NCBI GenBank assembly: GCA_913019905.1
Contig: CAJVZD010000009.1
Location: forward strand, 62,001-126,000
DNA length: 64,000 bases
Source of the DNA: an uncultured Cellvibrionales bacterium
Lineage (GTDB): Bacteria > Pseudomonadota > Gammaproteobacteria > Pseudomonadales > Dasaniaceae
Direction: 5' to 3'
The position numbers were made by a program, and so were the translations under genes. The notes under the pieces are model-generated. The model was not told where the DNA came from. It worked only from the letters and a program-made list of their open reading frames with translations, and ran no database searches. This document shows, piece after piece, positions 50,001-60,200 of this stretch (its first letter is position 1; each line of letters begins with the position of its first letter).

Positions 50001-50857
50001 TAGTCTGGGGTTATTGATACAGTTTTTGCGCCCTTATACCGAACTTCGGTAAAGAAATGCGCATCAGGTGTTCTTGTTTGTGGAACGTTGGATCCCCAGG
50101 CAATTATATAGTTAGAGTTGTACCAGTCGGCCGATTCTGGCACATCAGTTTGCTCCCCCCAAACCATTGGAGAGGCGGGTGGCAGGTCGCAGTACCAGTC
50201 GTAAAAGCTTAGGCATACCCCGCCAATGAGAGAAAGATAGCGAGCCCCAGCCGCGTAGGAAACCATGGACATCGCCGGTATTGGGCTAAATCCGATAATC
50301 CTATCGGGGCCATACTGCTTCGCAGTATAGATATTGGCGGCTGCAATAATCTCGTTGACTTCATCCCAGGAGGAGCGCACAAAACCTCCGAGACCACGTT
50401 TACTCTTGTAGGATTTTTGCCGTTCATCATCCTCGACGATAAACGACCATGCGTCGATCGGGTTATCAAAACGTTTGCGAGCATCGCGCCATAATTTGAG
50501 CAAGGGTTTTCGAACTTTTGGGTACTTTAAGCGGTTGGCGCTGTAGATGTACCATGAGTAGCTTGCTCCACGTGGGCAGCCGCGGGGTTCATGATTGGGT
50601 AGGTCAGGACGTGTTCGAGGATAGTCCGTTTGTTGAGTTTCCCAGGTAATTAGTCCGTTCTTTACATAGATTTTCCAGGAACAGGACCCAGTACAATTGA
50701 CGCCATGGGTCGACCGAACAACTTTGTCATGCTGCCAACGTTGTCGGTAGCTATTTTCCCACTCACGACTCTCCTTGCGCGTTTCACCATGCCCTTCGGA
50801 AAATTCGCCAATTTTTGTGCGATTAAAAAAACTGAGTTTATCGAGAATGTGACTCAT
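47057..50857 (-). CDS. narG: nitrate reductase alpha subunit (molybdopterin)
   Basis: 1266 aa, full length. N-terminal HGVNCTGSCSWKIYVKNG holds the His and Cys ligands of the FS0 cluster, followed by YPRTRPDLPNHEPRGCPRG. The Mo-ligand Asp region PQTRTPDAHFFTEVRYKG and the bis-MGD domains follow. Reduces nitrate to nitrite in the cytoplasm. No Tat leader, as expected for the Nar (not Nap) class. narK lies 190 bp upstream on the same strand. Confidence 0.98.
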   Translation of the reverse strand: MSHILDKLSFFNRTKIGEFSEGHGETRKESREWENSYRQRWQHDKVVRSTHGVNCTGSCSWKIYVKNGLITWETQQTDYPRTRPDLPNHEPRGCPRGASYSWYIYSANRLKYPKVRKPLLKLWRDARKRFDNPIDAWSFIVEDDERQKSYKSKRGLGGFVRSSWDEVNEIIAAANIYTAKQYGPDRIIGFSPIPAMSMVSYAAGARYLSLIGGVCLSFYDWYCDLPPASPMVWGEQTDVPESADWYNSNYIIAWGSNVPQTRTPDAHFFTEVRYKGAKTVSITPDYSEVAKLTDIWLNPKQGTDAALGMAFGHVILKEFHLEKPSEYFTDYVRRYSDMPMLVMLEEYEGEVLKPTRFIRASDLADNHGQENNPEWKTIGVDELSGELVSPQGSIGYRWGEQGDNIGKWNIEAREGKDGNETKLQLSLLDNNTPIADTPTASVAFPHFAADESNVHWVSCEHDEVLPRNVPVRDITLADGSSVKVATVYDLTMANYGIDRGLGGENVASSFDDDIPFTPAWQEKITGVSREKVIQVAREFADNADKTEGKSMVIVGAAMNHWYHMDMNYRGLINMLIMCGCVGKSGGGWAHYVGQEKLRPQTGWLPLAFGLDWSRPPRQMNGTSFFYNHSSQWRHEKVSIHEVLSPMANPDEFPEAMLDYNIKAERMGWLPSAPQLNMNPLQVTRDAEAAGKDPKDYLVEQLKNGGIKFASEQPDNPDNFPRNMFIWRSNLLGSSGKGHEYMLKYLLGTNNGVMNEDNGKRDGIIPKEAEWVDDGATGKVDLVVTLDFRMSSTCLYSDIVLPTATWYEKDDMNTSDMHPFIHPLSKAADPAWEARSDWDIYKGIAKKFSELAEGNLGVEKDIVTVPTLHDTPGELAQPFDVLDWKKGECELIPGKTAPNIMVVERDFPNTYKKFTSIGPLLKKAGNGGKGISWNTDDEVDLLGQLNYTVTEDGISEGQPRIDTAIDAAEMILTLAPETNGAVAVKAWDAIGKITGRDHKHLALPKHDEKIRFRDIQAQPRKIISSPTWSGLEDEHVSYNAGYTNVHEYIPWRTITGRQQFYQDHKWMQAFGEQMISYRPPVNTKTIDFVKGKRPNGNKEIVLNWITPHQKWGIHSTYSDNLIMLTLNRGGPVIWLSEIDAKDAGIVDNDWLEVFNANGAVTCRAVVSQRINQGMTLMYHAQERIINVPGSETTGTRGGHHNSVTRILMKPTHMIGGYAQQSWGFNYYGTVGCNRDEFVVVRKMDKVDWLDDETEIGDALPQPLPQDI

Positions 50858-51047
50858 GGTGTGCTCTCTTTTTTTAGGGCCTGCAAATCGTCAAGCTGAT
50901 TTGAAGCCGTTCACTACGTACTTTTCGATAATGTATTAGCCAAAGTGTTGTTCGGCTAACGCTAATAGTTATGTCTTGAGCTAACGCCTCCCATTTTTTA
51001 ACACACTAAAATGATGGAGACGCTTTGTGTCGAAGCCAAATGCCGTC

Positions 51048-52721
51048 TTAAGGGTTGTAGAACTCTCCGTCTTTGTTCAATGAAAACTCTTCTCCGCATT
51101 TTGGGCAGGAGGTTAAGTTTTCCGATCTGTTCTTACGCAAGTAAAACCACCAGTTGATGCCTATGCAGACGGTGTAAAAAGCGGCGAATCCTATCAATGC
51201 AACTTCAGGTGTTGTTGCTTTTATTTGCTCGCCTATTACCTTGGGAATATAAAAAGCGCCATAGGCTGCTACTGCAGACGTCCAACCCAGTACCGGGCCC
51301 GCTTGTTCTTTTGGAAATACCATTGCGATCGTGCGGAACGTAGAGCCATTACCGATGCCTGTCGCGGCGAATAACAGCAGGAAGAGAAGGAAGAAGGGTA
51401 CAAAGTACTCTTCCGGAGTTGCAGAGTTATAGGCCGCCTTCATGTAATAAGCGACACCTAAAGCACTCGCTACCATGAATACGGAACAGATTTGGGTCAC
51501 CATGGCGCCACCCATCTTGTCCGCTATCCAGCCACCAAGAGGACGAATCAAAGCGCCAATAAAAGCACCCATCCAAGCGTACATGAGTGCGCTGGGGCCG
51601 TTGGCATTGACCGTGTCGTGGGTCATGATGCCGTCGACCATTATATGTTGGTAACCGAAAATAACCTTGATGGCTAGCGGGAAGGCCGCCGCAAATCCGA
51701 TAAAAGAACCAAAAGTCATCGTGTAAAGAACACTCATGATCCAGGTATGCGGGTTATTGAAAATCTGGTACTGACGAGTCAAGCTGGATCCGATAGCGCC
51801 TGGCAGTGCTTTCAGCCAAAATACGGTCGACCCGATGACAAGTACCATGACAATTTCCTTAGGCACGCCAAAGCCGGATCCGTTGGCGGCTTCAGGTAGC
51901 AATAGCCACAACCCCACCGCGGCTGTAACAAACCCGATTAATAACATGCCGCTGATAATCATAAAGCTGGTAATTGGATTGGGTGCATCCGGAGATACTT
52001 CTTCGGTACGAATGTTGTTCATGCCAAGCCAACCGACGATCGCCAGCGGAATCAGTGCGAGCAGCCAAACAAAACCGCCGTTTTGAATATAGCTTTCAGT
52101 ACCGGCTGGAATCTTGCCAATAAGCGTTCCGGAGGTATTTTGAAGGACTAATGAATCTCCGCCGAAGCTACCAAATAGGCCAAAAGTCATGACTAAGGGA
52201 ATGAGAATTTGCATGGTAGTCACGCCAAAATTTCCCAGACCGGCGTTTAAACCCAGCGCTAGACCTTGTTGCTTTTTCGGGAAAAAGAAGCTGATGTTAG
52301 ACATCGAAGAGGCGAAGTTGCCGCCGCCAAATCCCGATAACAGTGCCAGTGCCTGAAAAACCCATAAGGGTGTATTGGGATCTTTTAGTGCCATGCCGGC
52401 ACCGAGCGCTGGGATCATTAACAATGCAGTCGTAAAGACAATGGTATTTCGACCGCCGCATATTCGTATAAAAAAACTACTGGGAATTCGCAGGGTCGCG
52501 CCTGTCAAACCGGCGATTGCCATTAAGGTGAATAATTCGGATTTTTCGAAAGGAAACCCCAGATTCAGCATCTGAACTGTTATTATTCCCCAGTAAAGCC
52601 ATATGGCAAAGCCGCACAATAAGCTCGGAATGGAAATCCAAAGGTTGCGGCTGGCAACCTTTTTACCCGTATTTTCCCAAAACTCTTCGTTTTCAACATC
52701 CCATTTTTTAATATCCGTCAT
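51048..52721 (-). CDS. narK: nitrate/nitrite transporter, NarK family
   Basis: 557 aa, major facilitator with about 12 helices: NLWISIPSLLCGFAIWLYWG, GGGNFASSMSNISFFFPKKQ, NAGLGNFGVT (the nitrate signature), RPLGGWIADKMGG. Imports nitrate and/or exchanges it for nitrite. ATG 52721 with GAGGGG; the frame's upstream extension to 52757 is unlikely. The C-terminus adds a short tail, TSCPKCGEEFSLNKDGEF, with one CxxC pair, unusual for NarK. Confidence 0.96.
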   Translation of the reverse strand: MTDIKKWDVENEEFWENTGKKVASRNLWISIPSLLCGFAIWLYWGIITVQMLNLGFPFEKSELFTLMAIAGLTGATLRIPSSFFIRICGGRNTIVFTTALLMIPALGAGMALKDPNTPLWVFQALALLSGFGGGNFASSMSNISFFFPKKQQGLALGLNAGLGNFGVTTMQILIPLVMTFGLFGSFGGDSLVLQNTSGTLIGKIPAGTESYIQNGGFVWLLALIPLAIVGWLGMNNIRTEEVSPDAPNPITSFMIISGMLLIGFVTAAVGLWLLLPEAANGSGFGVPKEIVMVLVIGSTVFWLKALPGAIGSSLTRQYQIFNNPHTWIMSVLYTMTFGSFIGFAAAFPLAIKVIFGYQHIMVDGIMTHDTVNANGPSALMYAWMGAFIGALIRPLGGWIADKMGGAMVTQICSVFMVASALGVAYYMKAAYNSATPEEYFVPFFLLFLLLFAATGIGNGSTFRTIAMVFPKEQAGPVLGWTSAVAAYGAFYIPKVIGEQIKATTPEVALIGFAAFYTVCIGINWWFYLRKNRSENLTSCPKCGEEFSLNKDGEFYNP

Positions 52722-52915
52722 TGTTTGCCCCTCTAGCTTGTGAAATGCGAATTCCAAACTGCAATTGTGATCGTGTTAGATGGGATTCCGTTGACGTCGC
52801 ATCTATTGGAATTGAATATCTCTTTTTTTCCGAATTTTGCTGTTGCCAAGACATTAAAGATTCCCCTGTTCGTATAAATGTTTATGAACCATAATCGTGG
52901 ATGTGTCCTATCAAC

Positions 52916-52929
52916 TTGATACAGATCAA
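52916..52929. promoter_or_regulatory. FNR-type binding site in the narK-narX control region
   Basis: TTGAT-ACAG-ATCAA, a perfect match to the FNR/Anr consensus, between the divergent narK and narX genes. For narK, a TATGGT at 52893-52888 (minus) sits where a -10 would be if the box were at -41.5, pointing to activation of the nar genes without oxygen. Confidence 0.85.
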
Positions 52930-52965
52930 TACTCAAGGGTCCTTACTACCAAATAGCTCATCGGC

Positions 52966-52981
52966 TACTCCTTAAGTGGTA
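52966..52981. promoter_or_regulatory. candidate NarL 7-2-7 site
   Basis: TACTCCT (fits TACYYMT) and AGTGGTA (one mismatch to the inverted heptamer) are separated by two bases, the arrangement bound by NarL/NarP. It lies on the narX side of the FNR box, fitting nitrate-dependent control by the narXL genes next to it. Confidence 0.6.
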
Positions 52982-53037
52982 GTATTCTTGTTGGGGCATT
53001 ACATTAGTGGAGTCATATCGATCAGGGGAGAATCATA

Positions 53038-54846
53038 ATTAAAGAAAAACAGTCCTTAATTGCTCGATCCGGAATTGCATTGGTCGTTGTCATACTGCTG
53101 TTTGTTATCAATATGCTGTTATCATTTCTAATCGCAGAAAGCTCTGAAAATGACGGTGTCAGGATAAATTTGGCGGGTTCTTTACGAATGAAAAGCTATC
53201 GAATGGTTTCGATCGTTGTTATGCAGAGCGCGGATCAAGCATTCTCCGGAAGACATGATCAATTGCGAGAAGATATCGAAGAATTTGAGCAAATATTGGA
53301 CCTTCCAGTCTTGGGTCACCATATTGAACGCTCCGGAAATGAGCCGTTGCAAAGAGCTTTCTTGAACGTTGAAAAAGAGTGGAAATTGGTAAAGCCGGGG
53401 CTTTTGAAGAATTCCAACGATGATCTTTTTATGGAGGTTGAAGGGTTTGTTGAGACGATCGACGTTTTAGTAAAGGAGCTCGAATTACAGACTGAGGATA
53501 AATTTCGACTGCAGCGTTTGCTGCAAGGTATTTTTCTGCTGCTATCAGTTTGCATCGTTTTACCGGTATCTTATTACGTCTTTAATCGGATTGTTGAACC
53601 CCTTAGAGCAATGGTCACCATGGCTTCCAGGGTTAGAAAAGGCGATTTTAGCTCCCGGTTAGACAGCAGAGGTGATGATGAGATATCTGAGTTGGTCGAA
53701 ACGTTTAATGAGATGATCGATAGTTTGGATGCGATGTACCACCGGCTCGAAAGCAGCGTTGAAGAGAAAACTCGTGATTTAGAAAAAATCCAACAAGGCT
53801 TACGGCTTCTTTATCAAGCATCACGGCGATTGAGTTCCGGGGGGAATCTTGTCTTATTGCTGGAGATAACATTAAAAAGTCTCGAGAAGTATCTTGATGT
53901 CGAGCGGATAGATATCTATATGATGCGAGAAAAAAAAGGGCATCCGTTTTTAGTGTCCTCTGGATTACGCTCATGTGTTTTGTTAGGTTGGCAAGATGAT
54001 GTTCCTGAAAGTTCCAGTCTGAATCTTTCTTATCCACTGATTCGAGGCGAGGACGAATATGGGACTCTTGTTATTGTTAACGCCGAAAGAATATCATTAG
54101 ACAGTGAGCAAGAAGAACTGATCGCAGCTTTGGTTGATACGATAGTTTCAGCGATCGCCCATGAAGCGACGGTTGACCAGCAGCAGCGTTTAACGTTAAT
54201 GGAGGAGAGAACAGCCATTTCCCGAGAATTACATGATTCCTTAGCGCAATCATTGTCTTATACTAAATTACAGGTCAGCCGGTTTCAGTTGCTTCAAGAC
54301 CAATCTGCAGACGCTCGTGAATTAGAAGGTGCATTGAGCGAAATTCGCACTGGGATACATTCAGCCTACGGACAGTTGCGGGAGATATTATCCACGTTCC
54401 GGTTACAGATAAATGCAACGGGGTTGCGATCATCTCTCGAAACGACAGCGAAAGAGTTTTCTGAAAAAGCACACCTGAAGATTAAGCTCATTTACGAATT
54501 GGGTAACTTCCCCTTGACGGCGAATGAAGAAGTTCATGTTTTGCAAATTGTGAGAGAGGCGTTGTCAAATGTTATGCGTCATTCAAATGCACGCAGTGCG
54601 CAAGTGTTCGCGGGGTTAAATTCAGAGGGACAAGTTCATGTTAGTGTGAGCGATGACGGAGTGGGTTTTAGCGGCGAACAAAGTGGCCCCAATCATTTTG
54701 GAAAAACGATTATGGGAGAGCGGGCGAGTATTTTAGGTGGAGAAATTTCCTTTAAAAATGGTGCCGAGGGTGGGGCAGAAATCAGTTTGTTGTTTCAATC
54801 TGAGAGAATCGAAGAACAGCAAAAAGTGACATTCACACAATCATAA
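53038..54846 (+). CDS. narX: nitrate/nitrite sensor histidine kinase NarX-like
   Basis: Inner-membrane sensor with the periplasmic P-box INLAGSLRMKSYRM (nitrate binding in NarX/NarQ), TM2 at about 165-185, HAMP, a coiled coil, a GAF-like region, HisKA_3 with ISRELHDSLAQSL (H399 from this start) and a C-terminal ATPase DDGVGF. The only in-frame TTG/ATG/GTG near the start is TTG 53080, which would cut off the positive residues before TM1. A strong AGGGGAG (53024-53030) is seven bases before an in-frame ATT (53038), giving KEKQSLIARSG then TM1. I therefore propose ATT as start; TTG 53080 is the alternative. Divergent from narK, with narL 33 bp downstream. Confidence 0.9.
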   Translation: MKEKQSLIARSGIALVVVILLFVINMLLSFLIAESSENDGVRINLAGSLRMKSYRMVSIVVMQSADQAFSGRHDQLREDIEEFEQILDLPVLGHHIERSGNEPLQRAFLNVEKEWKLVKPGLLKNSNDDLFMEVEGFVETIDVLVKELELQTEDKFRLQRLLQGIFLLLSVCIVLPVSYYVFNRIVEPLRAMVTMASRVRKGDFSSRLDSRGDDEISELVETFNEMIDSLDAMYHRLESSVEEKTRDLEKIQQGLRLLYQASRRLSSGGNLVLLLEITLKSLEKYLDVERIDIYMMREKKGHPFLVSSGLRSCVLLGWQDDVPESSSLNLSYPLIRGEDEYGTLVIVNAERISLDSEQEELIAALVDTIVSAIAHEATVDQQQRLTLMEERTAISRELHDSLAQSLSYTKLQVSRFQLLQDQSADARELEGALSEIRTGIHSAYGQLREILSTFRLQINATGLRSSLETTAKEFSEKAHLKIKLIYELGNFPLTANEEVHVLQIVREALSNVMRHSNARSAQVFAGLNSEGQVHVSVSDDGVGFSGEQSGPNHFGKTIMGERASILGGEISFKNGAEGGAEISLLFQSERIEEQQKVTFTQS

Positions 54847-54879
54847 AAGTAATCTGAATACAGCGGTAATTGGTCCAAA

Positions 54880-55515
54880 ATGATGAAAATATTTTTAGTC
54901 GATGATCACCCCATGATGCGCAGGGGCATGAGGCAGCTGCTGGATCTGTACGACGGTATGCAGGTCGTCGGTGAAGCCAATAGTGGGGAAGAGGCCTGTG
55001 CTTTGGTTAAAAGTGTCGCCCCCGACATGATCTTACTCGATCTAAATATGAAGGGAATGAATGGCATCGAGACGCTCTATAAGTTACGGGAACAGGATGT
55101 GACTGCGTGTATTGTGATGGTAACCGTCTCTGATGATCATGAAGATGTTATCGCCGCGATTCGTGCCGGCGCAGACGGATATGTGCTCAAAGATGCAGAG
55201 CCTGAAGAATTGGTCGCCGCAGTTCGACATGTTTTCGAGGGGCAATTGGTTGTCAGTCCGCAATTGAGTAAAGCGCTCGCCGCGGGCCTGCGCAGTGATG
55301 CGCCAAGGCATAATGATATCCTGGCAACACTAACGATAAGAGAAAAAGAGGTGCTCAAGTTGATTGCGAAAGGGCTTGCGAATAAGTTGATTGCGTCTGA
55401 GCTATGTATTGCGGAAGCTACTGTTAAAGTACACGTCAAAAATTTGCTTAAAAAATTGAAATTACGGTCCAGGCTGGAAGCGGCGGTTTGGGCAGCTGAA
55501 TTTGGCTTGCTTTGA
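54880..55515 (+). CDS. narL: two-component response regulator NarL-like
   Basis: 211 aa. Receiver domain with VDDHPMMRRGMRQLL and phospho-acceptor D54 (LLDLNMKGMNG), then a LuxR/NarL helix-turn-helix: LTIREKEVLKLIAKGLANK, then ATVKVHVKNLLKKL. Receives phosphate from the upstream kinase and should bind the heptamer sites at 52966. Two ATGs in tandem (54880, 54883). Confidence 0.95.
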   Translation: MMKIFLVDDHPMMRRGMRQLLDLYDGMQVVGEANSGEEACALVKSVAPDMILLDLNMKGMNGIETLYKLREQDVTACIVMVTVSDDHEDVIAAIRAGADGYVLKDAEPEELVAAVRHVFEGQLVVSPQLSKALAAGLRSDAPRHNDILATLTIREKEVLKLIAKGLANKLIASELCIAEATVKVHVKNLLKKLKLRSRLEAAVWAAEFGLL

Positions 55516-55897
55516 GAGTGATATAGCAGTGTAGCTGCTGTACAAAGCCTTTGTGCCATAGAAGTCTATTGCCGCTATTCTCCCTTGATTTGCAGCTCGC
55601 GTGGTCTCGTGATTCGGCGCTACCGTTTGTTGCCGGATCTGCGTACGAATCAACAGTGCTATTGTGAATGCTTCGCGGTTTTTCCGCGACAAAGTCAACG
55701 ACGTGAATAATTGGAGATTTTCCAGAAGAAAATCGATAAAATGCTCCATGGTCACAAGTAAAGGCCGATCAACCGGATAATCAGCTGCTATTTTTTGTTC
55801 CACGATGACCTTCAAGCGAAAAAGATAAAATTTCCATAACACCCATCTTAAATTTAAAGCCAAGCAGTCTGACCCGATCGGACGAGACATTGACGTA
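55516..55897. other. narL-ttcA intergenic region
   Basis: About 380 bp. A small hairpin TCGCGG-TTTTT-CCGCGA (55673-55689) is the only structure noted. The minus frame across 55462-55890 overlaps narL and shows no family features, so I do not call it. Confidence 0.4.
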
Positions 55898-56791
55898 ATG
55901 AAACTTGATCAGAAAGCCAAGACAGAATTTAACAAATTACAGAAGCGTATTCGCAGGCACGTAGGTAACGCGATTGCGGACTATAAGATGATTGAAGACG
56001 GTGATGTTGTAATGGCGTGCGTCTCGGGTGGAAAGGACTCTTTCGCTATGTTGGATATTCTTATCCATTTACAGAAGACTGCGCCTGTTAACTTCGAAGT
56101 CATTGCGGTTAATCTGGATCAAAAACAGCCCGGATTTCCAGAGCATATATTGCCGGATTATCTTAGTGCTATTGATGTTCCCTATTACATCATCGATAAG
56201 GACACCTACAGTGTTGTTAAGGCGAAGGTACCGGTCGGTAGAACTACCTGCGGCTTGTGTTCGCGCCTGCGTCGCGGCACGCTGTACTCTTTTGCTGAAA
56301 CGATAGGTGCGACAAAAATTGCCTTGGGTCACCATCGTGACGATATGGTAGAGACATTATTTTTGAATATGTTTTACGGTAGTCGTCTAAAATCGATGCC
56401 GCCGAAACTGAGATCAGACGATGGCCGTAATGTGGTGATTCGACCCTTAGCTTATTGCAACGAAGCGGATTTAATTAGGCTCGCGCAACATAGGGAGTTT
56501 CCTATAATCCCGTGTAATCTGTGTGGTTCACAGGAAAACTTGCAAAGGCAAAATATTAAAGGCATGTTGCGGGAATGGGAAAAACAGCACCCTGGCCGAA
56601 TACAGAATATATTCAGATCGACGCAAAATATCTCTCCTAGTCAATTGGCCGATGCGAATCTGTTTGATTTCGAAAATCTTCCCATTGATAGAGAAGGCGA
56701 AAGAAACGAATATGAATTTGACGAGGCAGTAGTGAGTTCCTCAAACATTACTACCGGTGTGCAGATAATCGATGCCGCTTTAGTCGGGTAG
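55898..56791 (+). CDS. ttcA: tRNA 2-thiocytidine(32) synthetase TtcA
   Basis: 297 aa. PP-loop ATPase motif [15 protein letters not shown] and the two Cys pairs TTCGLCSR and IPCNLCGS that bind an iron-sulfur cluster; [18 protein letters not shown] is typical. Thiolates C32 in a subset of tRNAs. ATG 55898. Monocistronic, next to the anaerobic nar locus, a neighbour arrangement also seen for ttcA near fnr in enterics. Confidence 0.95.
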   Translation: MKLDQKAKTEFNKLQKRIRRHVGNAIADYKMIEDGDVVMACVSGGKDSFAMLDILIHLQKTAPVNFEVIAVNLDQKQPGFPEHILPDYLSAIDVPYYIIDKDTYSVVKAKVPVGRTTCGLCSRLRRGTLYSFAETIGATKIALGHHRDDMVETLFLNMFYGSRLKSMPPKLRSDDGRNVVIRPLAYCNEADLIRLAQHREFPIIPCNLCGSQENLQRQNIKGMLREWEKQHPGRIQNIFRSTQNISPSQLADANLFDFENLPIDREGERNEYEFDEAVVSSSNITTGVQIIDAALVG

Positions 56792-57219
56792 GTGATGCTT
56801 TCCTGTAAGGTATTGACTTAAGGTTGTTTTTATTCATTTTTCGCTATCCCCGGTTTGTTTAGATTGCGATAAAGCGATTGTAACTTATTGTCAGATAGAG
56901 TCGCTGTCATTGCATTGAATTTCGCAAAAGCGAGAATTTTTTTAAATAGGCCTGCGTACTATAAACCCTGTTGAGATAGCGTAGGAGACTTTTTCTTATG
57001 TTGTGATGGGTGTTTTTTGTCTGATCTTCTCTTAGATTCACGATCCAATTACCATTTTTCTTAGCCATCTTCCCTATAAAAGAAGTTCGCCCACCTCATC
57101 GCATTGAAAGTCCCGTTTGCCGCAAATTATTAGCACTTGATATGTTGAGGGCGTAGTTTACATCTGCCGGCTCCAGCTCGCGGATCTAACTCTTTAGTAT
57201 AATAAGTAGGGGACACTCA
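56792..57219. other. intergenic region upstream of TonB receptor
   Basis: About 430 bp of AT-rich DNA with no gene. It should carry the promoter of the TonB receptor cluster. No regulator gene or clear operator seen. Confidence 0.5.
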
Positions 57220-60200
57220 ATGGAATTTAAGAAAAATCTAATCTCTAGCAGTATAGCGCTCGCCTTGATAGGGACCTCTGCACAAACGTGGGCCCAAGAG
57301 CCGACTTCAGCTAACACTGCAAACAACGAAGTCATTGAAGAAATTGTGATTTCTGGAATACGCGGTAGTTTGAAGCGTTCAATGGATTTAAAGCGTGACG
57401 CGGCAGGTGTAGTAGATGGGATTTCCTCTGAAGACATCGGTAAGTTTCCCGACAGCAATTTAGCAGAATCCCTACAACGTATAACGGGAGTCACCATTGA
57501 CCGAAAAAATGGTGAGGGCAGCAAAGTGACTGTTCGTGGTTTTGGTCCGAGTTTTAATTTGGTGACTTTGAACGGCCGTCAAATGCCGACTGCGAGTATT
57601 GAAAATGGGCAGGAAACGGGTCGATCATTCGATTTCGGAAACCTCGCCTCTGAGGGTGTTTCAGCGATAGAGGTCTATAAAAGCGGTAAGGCAAACGTAC
57701 CGACTGGTGGAATCGGTTCTACCATTAATATAAAAACTATCCGTCCTTTAGAAGCGCCGGGACGAGTTGCGACAGTCGGAATTAAAGGCGTACATGATAC
57801 GTCTACCGATGATGGCGATAGCATGACGCCTGAAGTATCTGGTCTGTATTCAGACACGTTTGCCGACGACACAATTGGTATTGCCTTGAGCGGAAGTTAC
57901 CAAGATTTGAATAATGGGGTTAACACGGCGAGTGTTGGCGGTTGGCGCACCTTTTCTGGCGATGTGGAGTGTTGCGATTGGGGCAGTGCTACGCCGCAAA
58001 CCTGGGGTGGTATTCCACAAAATGCCGCACAAGTAAACCGGCCGGGCGCCAGTGACATTTATTCGGTACCACAAACCATCGGATATGAACTTGCCGAGTT
58101 CGAACGCACCCGCACCAATGGCCAGCTAACTGTACAGTGGGAGCCCATAGATTCAATCACCGCCACGCTGGATTACACCTATTCGGAAATGACTTCTAAG
58201 CGTAAATACAGTAACTATTCCGCTTGGTTTAACTTTGATGCGCAGGAATCTGAATGGACAGATGGTCCAATCGCCTCACCGCTGGTTTATACAGAAAATC
58301 TCGGTGGCTCTGATTTGTCGATGGCAAGCAGTACTGATGCCGTTCGTAACGAAAATACGTCTGTCGGCTTTAACCTTGAGTGGAGAACCAACGAGAATCT
58401 GACCTTAGCATTGGATTACCATGATTCTGATGCGGAATCTAAACCCGATAGCCGCAACGGTAATTCATCACAATTGGCGATAGCCAGTTATACCCGGGAT
58501 AGAACAACCGGCTATTTCGACAGTGAGCTGCCTGTATTGCAATTGGGTTTATCCGGGCCCCTTAGAAAAGATGATATGGTTGTTACCGGCAGTGTTTTCG
58601 AAAACAAAATCGGGGTGATGGACATCGAGCAATTGAAATTGTCCGGAACCTATGAATTTGACTGGGACAATGGAGTTGAAAGCATTGACTTTGGTATTCA
58701 AACTACCGAGGTAAGCAATCGCTCTGCTAGTGCTACCGTACAACGTGATTCCTGGAGTGCGCAGACGCCGTTAGGCGCAATTTCAGACCTATTGACCGCC
58801 ACGTCTTCAGCAGGGGATTTTGACGATATTTCAGGCGGCAGCGATGATAGACGTCATACCGACTATTTCACTTTCGATATCGATGATCTTATTGCTCGCG
58901 TGGAATCTTTGCAGAATTCAGGCGATGCGCCGATGTCTGTTGCTAACGATCTTGGTGATTGTGGTACAGGATTTTGTCCATCGAGTAATTTCTCTACCGA
59001 CCGCAGAACACAGGAAGACGCTATAGCGGCCTATTTCCAGGTGCACTTTAGCTACGAGATTCAAGGTATGCCGGTAAATACCCATTTCGGCGTTCGCTAC
59101 GAAGATACTGACGTTGACTCTCAAGCATTGGTTCCAACCTATGCGGGTGTTGAATGGTACGGTGGTAATGAATTTACAGCGGTTACCGGAAGGGATGCCA
59201 ACGGCGCTACCCTACAAGACTTCTCTAAACTATCGGGAAGTTACGATAATTGGTTACCCAATCTTGATTTTGATATTGGCTTAACCGACGATATCGTGTT
59301 TAGAGCGTCCTACAGTAAAAGTATGGCTCGTCCAGATTATGCGGATATCCAGGGCGGTGTGACAATCGTCAATCCGATACGTACTAACGGCGGCAATGGC
59401 GCACGGGGTAATCCGGCGCTGATACCTTTCGAATCGACAAATTTTGATTTGTCTTTGGAATACTATTATGGGGAGTCAAGTTATGCTTCGATCGGTTTTT
59501 TCCGAAAAGATGTGGAGAACTATATCGGTACGTCATTTGTAGACGAGCCGCTATTTGGCCTGGCACATCCGGCTAATGGACCGCTTTTTCAAGAAGCCAT
59601 TGCTGCAACGGGTAGCTCTGATTCAGGTACTCTCTTTAATTATATGTTGGCAAATTTTGCCGGAGAACCAGGCGTAGACGCAGTTAATGGCGTTATCACC
59701 GGTGTGGCCGGTCGCGATGGCCCAACGAATTTCAATGTAACCGTTCCTGTTAACACTGAAGATGCAGTCATGGATGGTTGGGAAGTCGTTCTTCAGCACA
59801 ACTTTGACGAAACCGGTTTTGGCATTATTGTTAACGCCACCTTGGTTGATGCCGATGTCGGTTACGACGATAACAGTCTTGCCGAGCAGTTTGTTCTGGA
59901 GGGACTCGGTGATTCCGCAAACTTTGTTGGTTTCTATGATAAGGACGGTATACAAGTAAGAGCGGCCTACAGCTGGAGAGACGATTTTCTGGCGGGTACC
60001 GGTCAGGCAAACGTCGGTCTTGGACCCACCTATGTAGCCGAGTATGGGCAATGGGATTTCAATGCCAGTTACGAGTACAACGAAAACATAACCGTGTTTG
60101 TCGAGGGTATAAATATTACCGATGAAAGTCGGCATGTGTATGGTCGTGATGAGAAACAAACTTTGTTTGCCAGTCAGGGCGGAGCTCGTTACAACGTTGG

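Noticed and set aside
50901-50914. Second FNR site upstream of narG
   Set aside because: TTGAA-GCCG-TTCAC matches the consensus at only 7 of 10 places and is too near the narG start for a normal activation geometry.
55462-55890. 142-aa minus frame between narL and ttcA
   Set aside because: Overlaps the narL end, with no recognisable domain and no good start signal.
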